Below are positions 1-5,873 of a DNA stretch of 7,436 bases, one piece after another. A program made the translations under genes and the position numbers. How positions within the stretch are numbered: position 1 is the stretch's first letter; every line of letters starts with the position of its first letter. Below the pieces are notes generated by a model, which was not told the origin of the DNA, did no database searches, and saw only the letters and a list, made by a program, of their open reading frames with translations. The DNA comes from Opitutales bacterium (GTDB lineage Bacteria > Verrucomicrobiota > Verrucomicrobiia > Opitutales > Opitutaceae). The DNA is taken from positions 1-7,436 of the forward strand of contig JAJFLS010000675.1 of assembly GCA_021772595.1 (NCBI GenBank). The letters run 5' to 3'.

Positions 1-387
1 GCGGGCTTCCTTGTTGATCCAGTCGAAACCTTCGAGGACGATCTTCCGGTCATTTTGCTGGGTCTCGTATGGGGCGCTGACCCATTCGTCGATGAAGTCT
101 GGCACGTGGAGTTCGCTGGCGCTGGGCGATTTATCGTCGCGGGGCAGGATGACGTCGGAGAGAGCGGTGGCGGTTTTCAACTGGGCGGGGGTTAGGGTGC
201 GTTCCCAAGGCGCCTTTTCCGGAGAGATCATATTAGGATCGGAGCCGTAGCCGTTAGGCGTCGGGAGGGAGGGGCCAGATTGTCCGAACGTCTTTGTATC
301 CAGAAAGGTGATCGTGGCGGAGGCGGCGAGCATCCATTTGATCGCGGCGCGTCGATTCATTCGGCGCGATTCGTTTGCGGGGTTCAT
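1..387 (-). CDS. Gluconate 2-dehydrogenase subunit 3 family protein, Tat signal (C-terminus cut by window edge)
   Basis: Reverse-strand reading from the ATG at 387 stays open for 129 codons to position 1, so the 3' end lies outside the window. The N-terminus (MNPANESRRMNRRAAIKWML) has a twin-arginine motif at residues 12-13 followed by a hydrophobic stretch (about 17-28), which predicts Tat export. The segment from about residue 66 (LTPAQLKTATALSDVILPRD, then ELHVPDFIDEWVS) resembles the start of the gluconate 2-dehydrogenase subunit 3 fold. In characterised relatives such as the gamma subunit of Burkholderia FAD-glucose dehydrogenase, this small protein carries the folded, signal-less GMC partner across the membrane. 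The gene starts 2 bases after the GMC stop, so translation is probably coupled. The 387 start has a weak GGA about 11 bases upstream; the ATG at 360 is an alternative but has no ribosome-binding site and would leave the twin arginines very close to the N-terminus. Confidence 0.85.
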   Translation of the reverse strand, partial: MNPANESRRMNRRAAIKWMLAASATITFLDTKTFGQSGPSLPTPNGYGSDPNMISPEKAPWERTLTPAQLKTATALSDVILPRDDKSPSASELHVPDFIDEWVSAPYETQQNDRKIVLEGFDWINKEAR

Positions 388-389
388 TG

Positions 390-2192
390 CTAGAGATTTC
401 CTTTCTTCATTTCGTCCATCATGTAGTCGGCGGAGCGCCAGGCTAGGGCCATGATCGATAAGGTGGGGTTTTTGTCGGCGTTGGAGCAGAAGGGGCCGCC
501 GTCGGTGATGAATAGGTTTTTCACGTCCCAGGTTTGGCTGTATCCATTGGTCACTGACGTTCTGGGATCTGTTCCCATGATGGTACCGCCGACTTCGTGA
601 ATGATTAATCCGCCGGGGAGAATCGCCTTCTTTCCGGTGGGGTCGACTTCGCCTCGGATGGTGCCACCCATCTCGGTGATCATTTCGGCGAAAGTCTTTT
701 GCATGTGAGCGGCTTGGCGCAGCTCGTAGTCGGCCCACTTCCAATGGAATTTCAAAACGGGGATTCCCCACTTGTCTTTCACTCGGTTGTCGATCTCGCA
801 GTAGCAATCGTCGTTGGGGACCATCTCGCCGCGGCCAGCGTAGCCGACGAACGAGCCGTAGTAGCGACGGGCGTCTTCTTTGAGCTGCTTGCCGTAGCTG
901 CCGCCCGTGAAATCTTCGAGTCCGTTGAAGGTGCCGACGCTGGGCACTCCGCGGCTGCCGCCCATTTCGATGTGGTAGCCACGCGGGAAGTCGAGCTTGC
1001 CGGCAAGCTGCTCTTTGTAGAGCCACCATGGAACGTAGGAATGTCCGCCACCGGCTCCGTCCTCGTTGTGCGGCGGAATGTTTTCCAAAGCTGGGATCTG
1101 TCCGCCTAGACCGGCCCCGACCGTATCCATGATGTACTTACCGACTTTGCCGGAGGAGTTGGCGGTGCCGTTGGGGAAGAGCTTGTTTTTCGAATTGAGA
1201 AGGAGTCGGACTGATTCGCAGGAGCTGGCGGCGATGGCGACGATGCGTCCTTTGACGGAGTAGTCGCGTCCGGTGAGCTTATCGACGAAGTTGACTCCTG
1301 TGGCCTTGCCTGTTTCGTCGATCTCGACTTCGCGGGCCATGGCGTTGGTGATGATGTCGAGATTTCCGGTAGCGAGGGCGGGCGGTAGGTGGACGGTGGT
1401 CGACTGGTAGTTGGCCTTGATGGAGCAGCCGCGTCCGCAGGGGGTCGCCCAGAAGCAGGCGATGCGCTGGTCCATCTGCTCGGCGAGAATTTTGGCAGCT
1501 CGCGGGTTGTTCGGGTGTAGACGGCCGGGGATGTTTTTGGAGTCGAGCTTCTTGCTGAGGACGGCGCGGTGGATAGGGATGACGGGGATGCCGAGATTCT
1601 TGGCGTGCTTGCGGGTGTAGAGTTCGGCGGCTCGCGGCTTGGGCGGGGGCTGGAGGACGCCTGGAGGGGAGTTAGGTGTATTCTCGAGGCCTTCGTTGCT
1701 GCCGTAGACGCCGATGAGCGACTCGACTTTGTCGTAGTAGGGGGCGACGTCCTGGTAGGAGATCGGCCAATCGATGCCGACTCCGTCGCGGCTTTTGCCT
1801 TTGAAATCGTATTCACCGTTGCGGAGGGAGATGCGGCCCCAGTGGTTAGTGCGTCCGCCGAGCATGCGGGCTCGCCACCACCAGAATTGCTCCTCGGATT
1901 TCTTGGAGGCGTTGGTGTAGGGTTCGTGCGGGACTTTCCAGCCGCCGTCGACGGTCGCGTCGTAGAAGCCGAAAGCTTTTTCGGGAGTGGAGGAATCGCG
2001 CAGGGGAGCTTGCTCACGGGTTTGAAACATGGGGGTCTCGCTGACCGGATCGTAGTCGCGGCCGGCTTCGAGCATGAGCACTTTGACGCCTTCCATGGCG
2101 AGCGTATAGGCGGTTTGTCCGCCTGCGGCTCCGGATCCGACGACTATGACGTCGTACTCCGGCTTGGTTTTACCTGCGTTGATATGGGGCAT
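390..2192 (-). CDS. GMC family FAD-dependent oxidoreductase (sugar or alcohol dehydrogenase-like), with putative 3Fe-4S motif
   Basis: This 600-residue protein has the complete GMC layout. An N-terminal Rossmann FAD site shows GSGAAG at 19-24 and the ribose-binding Glu42 in LEAG. The FAD-contact motif GGRTNHWG is at 112-119. The C-terminal domain has the likely catalytic His532 in HEVGGTIMG and Asn575 in NPTLSIMAL. Cys246-x5-Cys252-x3-Cys256 matches, as I recall it, the cysteine spacing that holds a 3Fe-4S cluster in the Burkholderia FAD-glucose dehydrogenase alpha subunit, which suggests a dehydrogenase passing electrons to a cytochrome rather than an oxidase. There is no signal peptide; the next gene encodes a Tat-signal small subunit that probably exports it. 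The start is fixed by the Rossmann fold beginning at residue 13. No Shine-Dalgarno site precedes it, and the upstream mRNA is pyrimidine-rich. Sampled stretches look somewhat richer in GC than the plus-strand genes. The substrate is not identifiable from sequence; a sugar or cyclitol is likely from family. Confidence 0.93.
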   Translation of the reverse strand: MPHINAGKTKPEYDVIVVGSGAAGGQTAYTLAMEGVKVLMLEAGRDYDPVSETPMFQTREQAPLRDSSTPEKAFGFYDATVDGGWKVPHEPYTNASKKSEEQFWWWRARMLGGRTNHWGRISLRNGEYDFKGKSRDGVGIDWPISYQDVAPYYDKVESLIGVYGSNEGLENTPNSPPGVLQPPPKPRAAELYTRKHAKNLGIPVIPIHRAVLSKKLDSKNIPGRLHPNNPRAAKILAEQMDQRIACFWATPCGRGCSIKANYQSTTVHLPPALATGNLDIITNAMAREVEIDETGKATGVNFVDKLTGRDYSVKGRIVAIAASSCESVRLLLNSKNKLFPNGTANSSGKVGKYIMDTVGAGLGGQIPALENIPPHNEDGAGGGHSYVPWWLYKEQLAGKLDFPRGYHIEMGGSRGVPSVGTFNGLEDFTGGSYGKQLKEDARRYYGSFVGYAGRGEMVPNDDCYCEIDNRVKDKWGIPVLKFHWKWADYELRQAAHMQKTFAEMITEMGGTIRGEVDPTGKKAILPGGLIIHEVGGTIMGTDPRTSVTNGYSQTWDVKNLFITDGGPFCSNADKNPTLSIMALAWRSADYMMDEMKKGNL

Positions 2193-2310
2193 GGATTAAA
2201 GGAAGAAGTAGGAGTTAAGAATTAGGAAGTGTTGGGAATTGAGAGATGGGGTGACGAGGAGACAGGGAGATGGGGTGAACTGATAAGATTGGGAGATGGG
2301 AGTTTGTTGG
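2193..2310 (-). promoter_or_regulatory. C-rich, almost G-free leader of the GMC operon (possible Rho-loading leader)
   Basis: The plus strand here has 51 G and only 3 C in 118 bases. If the GMC transcript starts upstream of this stretch, its 5' leader would be almost free of G, rich in C, and unstructured. Such C>G composition is the hallmark of Rho utilisation sites, so Rho-dependent control of the operon is possible. This function is inference; the skew itself is counted from the sequence. The transcription start is unknown, so it is not certain that the tract is transcribed. Confidence 0.35.
2243..2300. repeat. Short direct repeats GAGATGGGGTGA
   Basis: GAGATGGGGTGA occurs exactly at 2243-2254 and 2267-2278 (24-base period). 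A third, shorter match, GAGATGGG, lies at 2293-2300, 26 bases further on. They sit about 50-110 bases upstream of the GMC start codon. They could be operator half-sites or simply a low-complexity remnant of slippage. Confidence 0.6.
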
Positions 2311-2331
2311 CAAGCGGTGAATGGTTGAATT

Positions 2332-2359
2332 GTAGGGGCGGCGCTTGCGGCGTGCCACG
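2332..2359. repeat. Lone arm related to the 2848-2925 inverted repeat
   Basis: This 28-base segment, beginning GTAGGGGCGGCGCTTGCG, matches the left arm at 2848-2875 at about 23 of 28 positions by eye. No matching opposite arm follows within 100 bases. It is probably a degenerate or half copy of the same palindromic interspersed repeat. Confidence 0.6.
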
Positions 2360-2471
2360 TATGTCATTGAAAGGCATCGACCGATGCGGACCGTCCTGCG
2401 GCATTGCGGGATCGGTCCCGACCTTTGAGTCCTGCTCTTCTATCGCGTTTTCGGATGGAAGCTTGAATTAA

Positions 2472-2527
2472 CCACACCGGTTTCCCGGCGTAGCAAGTTA
2501 CGTCGCCCCGCAAGCGGGACGGTGTGG
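2472..2527. repeat. Imperfect hairpin with CCACACCG / CGGTGTGG arms
   Basis: Perfect 8-base outer arms are at 2472-2479 and 2520-2527. Inside lies a second small stem, CCCGC-AA-GCGGG, at 2507-2518. No T-run follows on either strand, so it does not look like a standard intrinsic terminator. It is likely another palindromic repeat element; only one copy is in the window. Confidence 0.5.
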
Positions 2528-2847
2528 AGTTGCATCAGTGCAGCTTAAGTTCATGCCTATGCGCTGGGCGGGATCCGTGGAAGGTTTACTATGTTACCAA
2601 TCAATCTCGCAACCCAATCGAATCCTGGCGCCGTAGGCGATCCTGCCCTGAGCCAAGGCGAGGGATCTAGCGACGTAGGAGCGTTGTCAAAAAAAACCAC
2701 AACCGAATCGGGAGTGATGAAGGGTGAACGGATGCTTGTGGATTGATTCTGCTTTGCGCGGGCGGGATTTCCTATTTTACTGAGCTCTGATGTTCTTCGG
2801 TCTGAAAGTTGATTCGGTTTTAAGGGGGTACCTAAGAAATTCATTTT

Positions 2848-2925
2848 GTAGGGTCGGGGCTTGCGCCGTACCGCGTAGGAAAAGAACGCTCGGCTTTCGC
2901 GGTACGGCGCAAGCGCCGACCCTAC
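2848..2925. repeat. Palindromic interspersed repeat, 28-base arms (27 of 28 paired)
   Basis: The left arm 2848-2875 (GTAGGGTCGGGGCTTGCG...) and right arm 2898-2925 are reverse complements with one mismatch, separated by a 22-base loop. The AAATTC just outside the left arm is mirrored by GAATTT outside the right arm. The element ends 14 bases before the start codon chosen for the phosphotriesterase-like gene. The same reading frame runs through it without a stop, but the encoded residues are an artefact of the palindrome and are excluded from the gene. It resembles REP or MITE-type intergenic palindromes; no transposase is present. Confidence 0.85.
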
Positions 2926-2939
2926 GACGAATTTACGGG

Positions 2940-3983
2940 ATGGTTCGCGGACTTATCGATCACCCTCCAAGAGAGCTTGTTTTATTAGTCTTATTTTTCG
3001 CGACGCCGCTTAGCGTGAGCGGAGAGGAGATCGAGGGAAATATCATGACGGTTGATGGGCCGATCGCGCCGTCGGAGTTGGGTAAGGCATTGAGTCACGA
3101 GCATGTGTTGGTCGACTTTATCGGCGCTTCGGAAACCGGCTATGAGCGTTGGGATCGGGAAACCGTAGCGGAGGTTGTTTTGCCGCATCTGCTGGAAATC
3201 AGAAACTTGGGCTACCAGAGTTTATTTGAATGTACGCCTGCCTATCTTGGCAGAGATCCGCAATTATTGAAAATGCTCTCGGAGCGAAGCGGAATTCGAT
3301 TGGTGACGAATACCGGATTCTATGGGGCCCGAAAAAACATATATATTCCGGCTTGGGCATTGGAGGCTTCCGCGGATGCCTTAGCGGAAATTTGGATACA
3401 GGAATTTCGCAACGGGATTGAAGACACTGGCGTTCGTCCAGGCTTTATCAAAATCGGAGTCGATAGGGGAGAGCGCTTGACTCCCTTTCACGCCAAGCTC
3501 GTCCGGGCGGCCTGCCGTACGCATCTGGCGACGGGATTGACCATCGCTTCGCATACCGGTCCTTCGGAAGTAGTTTTCGAGATCGCGGAGATCCTCGAAG
3601 AGGAGGGCGTTTCCCCGGACGCGTTCATTTGGGTTCACGCGACTCGGGACTCCTCTGAAAATCAAATCCGAGCTGCGAAGTTGGGGCTTTGGGTGTCGAT
3701 CGACAACTTGCGCGAGAACGCGATTCTTCTGAACGCGAATGTAGAGCGGCTGGTTGCTCTGAAGGCGGCGGGGTTGTTGCATCGAGTTCTTGTCTCTCAG
3801 GACGCGGGATGGTATCGCCCCGGCGAGGAAAACGGGGGCGCCTTCGCTCCTTATACATTCGTCGAACGTTCCTTGCTTCCGGCGCTCAGCGAAGCGGGAT
3901 TCACGCAAAGGGATTTGGATATGCTCCTGATCCAAAATCCAGCCAAGGCCTATGCGGTTTCGGTTCGCAAGCGCCGTGACTGA
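2940..3983 (+). CDS. Exported phosphotriesterase-like metallohydrolase (putative lactonase)
   Basis: This 347-residue protein is of normal length for the phosphotriesterase (amidohydrolase superfamily) group. All expected binuclear-metal ligands are visible: His53-x-His55 in SHEHVLVD, Lys171 in GFIKIG (the lysine normally carboxylated), His205 in IASHTG, His233 in WVHATRD, and Asp288 in SQDAGW. Characterised relatives hydrolyse lactones or organophosphates, and lactones are the commoner natural substrate. From the ATG at 2940 the N-terminus has a charged segment, a hydrophobic core (LVLLVLFFATPL, 13-24) and a likely signal-peptidase site near SVSG/EE, predicting export. No ribosome-binding site precedes this ATG. 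The ATG at 3045 (residue 36) has a good GAGG eight bases upstream and would give a cytoplasmic protein, so the start is not settled. An upstream extension to 2790 would read through a palindromic repeat and is rejected. The gene is divergent from the GMC operon, and the next gene lies 271 bases downstream. Confidence 0.88.
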   Translation: MVRGLIDHPPRELVLLVLFFATPLSVSGEEIEGNIMTVDGPIAPSELGKALSHEHVLVDFIGASETGYERWDRETVAEVVLPHLLEIRNLGYQSLFECTPAYLGRDPQLLKMLSERSGIRLVTNTGFYGARKNIYIPAWALEASADALAEIWIQEFRNGIEDTGVRPGFIKIGVDRGERLTPFHAKLVRAACRTHLATGLTIASHTGPSEVVFEIAEILEEEGVSPDAFIWVHATRDSSENQIRAAKLGLWVSIDNLRENAILLNANVERLVALKAAGLLHRVLVSQDAGWYRPGEENGGAFAPYTFVERSLLPALSEAGFTQRDLDMLLIQNPAKAYAVSVRKRRD

Positions 3984-4038
3984 CTTGGTGGATGTTGTCG
4001 ATGAGGCGTAACGTTTTGGGGTTGGCAAATAAACAGTG

Positions 4039-4180
4039 AGAGACTGTCCAATAAAGACTACCTACCGCAATTTCAATCCGGGACGGCGCCCGGAGGCTAC
4101 CAAATGCTCGAGCTTCGCTCGAGACAAAGGTAGTGCTCGGGCGCCGTCCCGAGCTTTTATGGCATTCATTAGACACTCTC
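4039..4180. mobile_element. MITE-like element with terminal inverted repeats and nested palindromes
   Basis: The left end AGAGACTGTCCAATAAA (from 4039) and the reverse complement of the right end, AGAGAGTGTCTAATGAA (from 4180), match at 14 of 17 positions. Inside, CGGGACGGCGCCCG (4079-4092) pairs perfectly with 4139-4152, with a further short CTACC pairing towards the loop. The centre holds a perfect 7-base hairpin, CTCGAGC-TTC-GCTCGAG (4107-4123). The element encodes no protein, as expected of a non-autonomous miniature element. TGAGA flanks it at 4037-4041 and 4181-4185, but this overlaps the terminal repeat and is not secure as a target duplication. It may also fold in RNA and separate the transcripts of its two neighbours. 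Confidence 0.75.
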
Positions 4181-4213
4181 TGAGACATTTGTATGTTCTT
4201 CTAAAGGTTCCTA

Positions 4214-4242
4214 TTGTCCTTGCTCGCGGTGATTTGTAAACT
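4214..4242 (+). promoter_or_regulatory. Possible sigma-70-type promoter for the BNR protein gene
   Basis: TTGTCC (4214-4219) and TAAACT (4237-4242) are separated by 17 bases, and each matches the consensus at four of six positions. A start about seven bases beyond would leave only a few untranslated bases before the ATG at 4255, consistent with the missing Shine-Dalgarno site. Matches this loose occur by chance. Confidence 0.25.
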
Positions 4243-4254
4243 TAGTTTGCCTCC

Positions 4255-5655
4255 ATGAGAATCGACTTTGCCGTATTCGCGATAGGGGGACTGTACTGTT
4301 CGATGCTTTGGGGTCAACCCCCCCTCGATAATCGGAAGATAGACGGATATCGGGGGATCTGGTTTGCTTTGGAACAGTATTCAGAGTATGGAGACAAGTA
4401 CTCAGGAGGATTGGGGACGTATACGGCGAAACATCGACCATTAGCGATATACTCGCCAGAAGCGGAAAAAACGTTCTTCGTATATGGGGGTACGACGCAG
4501 GTGGACGAGAAGCGGTTGCTGTGTATGATCTCCTGCTACGATCATCGGACTCATTCAGTGCCGCAACCGACGGTGGTAGTTGATAAATTGGAAGTCATCG
4601 ATCCTCATGACGACCCAAGCTTGGCGATCGACAAGGACGGTTACCTTTGGGTATTTGTCAGCGGTAGAGCAAAGAAGAGGCCGGGCTTCAAGTATCGAAG
4701 CGATCGTCCCTATAGTATAGAATCCTTTACCAAGATAACGGAGGAGGAGATGACCTATCCCCAGCCATTGTGGGATGATCGGGAGGGCTTTTTCCATTTC
4801 TTCACTAAGTACACGGGTGTTCGGGAATTGTATTACGAGATGAGCGCGGATGGCGTGATTTGGAGCGATGACGTGAAGCTCGCTGGGATTGTGGAGCCGG
4901 GAGCGACCAAGAGCGGGCACTATCAAGTCAGCGGCCAGAGGGATGGATTCATTTGCACCTTCTTCAATCGACATCCCGATGGAGTGGTGGACAAGCGAAC
5001 GGATCTCTATTACGCTCAGACGAAAGATCGTGGGAAAACTTGGATGACGATCGATGGCGACCGATTGGAGCTACCTTTGACGATGGTAGATAGTGGAGCG
5101 AGAGCGATCGACTATTCCAGCCAAGGTAAGAACGTTTACCTGAAAGACCTGAACTTCGACCGAGACGGAAATCCCCTTTGTCTTTACGTTACGAGCAAAG
5201 GGCATGAGCCGGGCCCGCAGAACGGCCCTCGAGAATGGCGCATAGCCCGTTTCGAAGGTGGTGAATGGAAGACAAACTTGGTTTGCCGTTCGGATCACAA
5301 CTACGACATGGGCAGCTTGTATGTGGATGGATCGCAGTGGATGGTGATCGCTCCGACAGATACGGGTCCGCAGCCCCATCAAGCGGGAGGAGAGGTGGTT
5401 CGCTGGACGAGCGAAGATTCGGGAAAGACCTGGAAGCGGACGGCACCGATCACCCGCGATAGTCCGAGGAATCATAATTATGCGCGGCGACCCGTGAACG
5501 CGAGGGATCCTTTTTACAGCTTCTGGGCGGATGGCGACCCCACTGGCTTTTCTGAATCGCGACTCTATTTTTCAAATTCGGATGGAAGCCGTGTTTTCGA
5601 GCTTCCCTATTACATGAACGGAGTATCAGAGATGCCGGTACGGATTTCCCCTTGA
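4255..5655 (+). CDS. Exported BNR-repeat (BNR_4-like) beta-propeller protein
   Basis: This 466-residue protein has an N-terminal signal-like segment (MRIDFAVFAIGGLYCSMLWG). The conserved opening GYRGIWFALEQYSEYGDKYS (31-50), with GGLGTYTAKH right after it, and IDPHDDPSLAIDKDGYLWVF (115-134) are typical of the BNR-repeat family resembling Pfam BNR_4. Two clear Asp-box turns are present: TKDRGKTW (256-263) and SEDSGKTW (386-393). SADGVIW at 197-203 is a weaker third. These mark a beta-propeller fold. Relatives sit beside sulfatases in polysaccharide-degradation loci, and some propeller families of this type are ulvan lyases (PL24/PL25); whether this protein is catalytic is unknown. His118 is a candidate active-site residue. 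The gene lies between a MITE-like element and a sulfatase gene. There is no ribosome-binding site: GCCTCC directly precedes the ATG. The start is chosen because it supplies the signal segment and falls just before the conserved region. Confidence 0.88.
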   Translation: MRIDFAVFAIGGLYCSMLWGQPPLDNRKIDGYRGIWFALEQYSEYGDKYSGGLGTYTAKHRPLAIYSPEAEKTFFVYGGTTQVDEKRLLCMISCYDHRTHSVPQPTVVVDKLEVIDPHDDPSLAIDKDGYLWVFVSGRAKKRPGFKYRSDRPYSIESFTKITEEEMTYPQPLWDDREGFFHFFTKYTGVRELYYEMSADGVIWSDDVKLAGIVEPGATKSGHYQVSGQRDGFICTFFNRHPDGVVDKRTDLYYAQTKDRGKTWMTIDGDRLELPLTMVDSGARAIDYSSQGKNVYLKDLNFDRDGNPLCLYVTSKGHEPGPQNGPREWRIARFEGGEWKTNLVCRSDHNYDMGSLYVDGSQWMVIAPTDTGPQPHQAGGEVVRWTSEDSGKTWKRTAPITRDSPRNHNYARRPVNARDPFYSFWADGDPTGFSESRLYFSNSDGSRVFELPYYMNGVSEMPVRISP

Positions 5656-5800
5656 AGGTGCTCCGGCCTCAATCGATTTGAATCAGCCGAAGATCGTCCA
5701 GCATGATGGAGTCTCGGTTGAGTTTATGTGATCGATAAGTCGTTCTTGCTCGAAGCGGATCGACGTCATGCTGGAAATAAATAGCCTATCCCTATCTTAT

Positions 5801-5832
5801 TTCCTGAGCTTGCTTCGCGCTGAATGACAGGA
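5801..5832. repeat. Possible dispersed repeat (TGTCATTC...GCGAAGC type)
   Basis: On the minus strand this reads TCCTGTCATTCAGCGCGAAG and continues to a short closing CTCAGGA. It resembles, from memory, a dispersed intergenic repeat of the form TGTCATTCTGAGCGAAGC seen in several bacterial phyla. The ends TCCTG/CAGGA (5802-5806, 5828-5832) and the flanking CTATCC/GGATAG (5786-5791, 5830-5835) are weakly palindromic. The rest of the 218-base gap at 5656-5873 shows nothing definite. Confidence 0.3.
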
Positions 5833-5843
5833 TAGACGTCTTC

Positions 5844-5849
5844 TATAAC
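5844..5849 (+). promoter_or_regulatory. Possible -10 box for the sulfatase gene
   Basis: TATAAC matches the -10 consensus at five of six positions and lies about 25 bases before the ATG, a plausible place for a start with a short leader. No good -35 box is found at 16-18 bases upstream, so this is weak. Confidence 0.2.
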
Positions 5850-5873
5850 CAACAACCTCATCGACCCCCTCCT

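Larger units (their letters stand above)
2193..2939. other. Divergent intergenic region (747 bases), repeat-rich, no convincing gene
   Basis: This region lies between the divergently transcribed GMC operon and the phosphotriesterase-like gene, so promoters for both should be here. It holds, in order: a C-poor tract with direct repeats (2193-2310), a lone repeat arm (2332-2359), a hairpin (2472-2527), a stretch at 2528-2847 with an A8 run near 2690 in which I see nothing definite, and a near-perfect inverted repeat (2848-2925). Reading frames across it are short and compositionally unlike proteins. A weak promoter-like pair is TTGATT at 2809-2814 with TAAGAA at 2833-2838 (18-base spacer), too poor to call. 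Confidence 0.7.

Noticed and set aside
1106..2017. 303-codon minus-strand frame inside the GMC gene
   Set aside because: It is a frame-shifted shadow whose translation is dominated by Ser, Pro, Thr and Arg with no fold-like pattern.
1569..2225. Long open frame (218 codons) on the plus strand opposite the GMC gene
   Set aside because: It is antisense to a gene with clear family motifs, shows no recognisable domain, and its Ala/Val/Gly/Asp-rich translation is what codon bias on the opposite strand produces.
2472..2527. Intrinsic terminator
   Set aside because: There is a stem but no T-run on either side, and it lies between divergent genes where no transcript is expected to end.
2557..2844. 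95-codon minus-strand frame in the divergent region
   Set aside because: It has no ribosome-binding site, no recognisable family, and an intergenic-like composition rich in repeats.
2790..2939. N-terminal extension of the phosphotriesterase-like protein to an ATG at 2790
   Set aside because: The extension is translated from the inverted repeat at 2848-2925 and would bury the signal peptide 50 residues inside the protein.
3381..4028. 215-codon minus-strand frame opposite the phosphotriesterase-like gene
   Set aside because: The plus-strand frame has all six metal ligands; the antisense frame shows no motif.
4037..4185. TGAGA target-site duplication around the MITE-like element
   Set aside because: The repeats overlap the AGAGA of the terminal repeats, so the match may be internal to the element; not claimed as a duplication.
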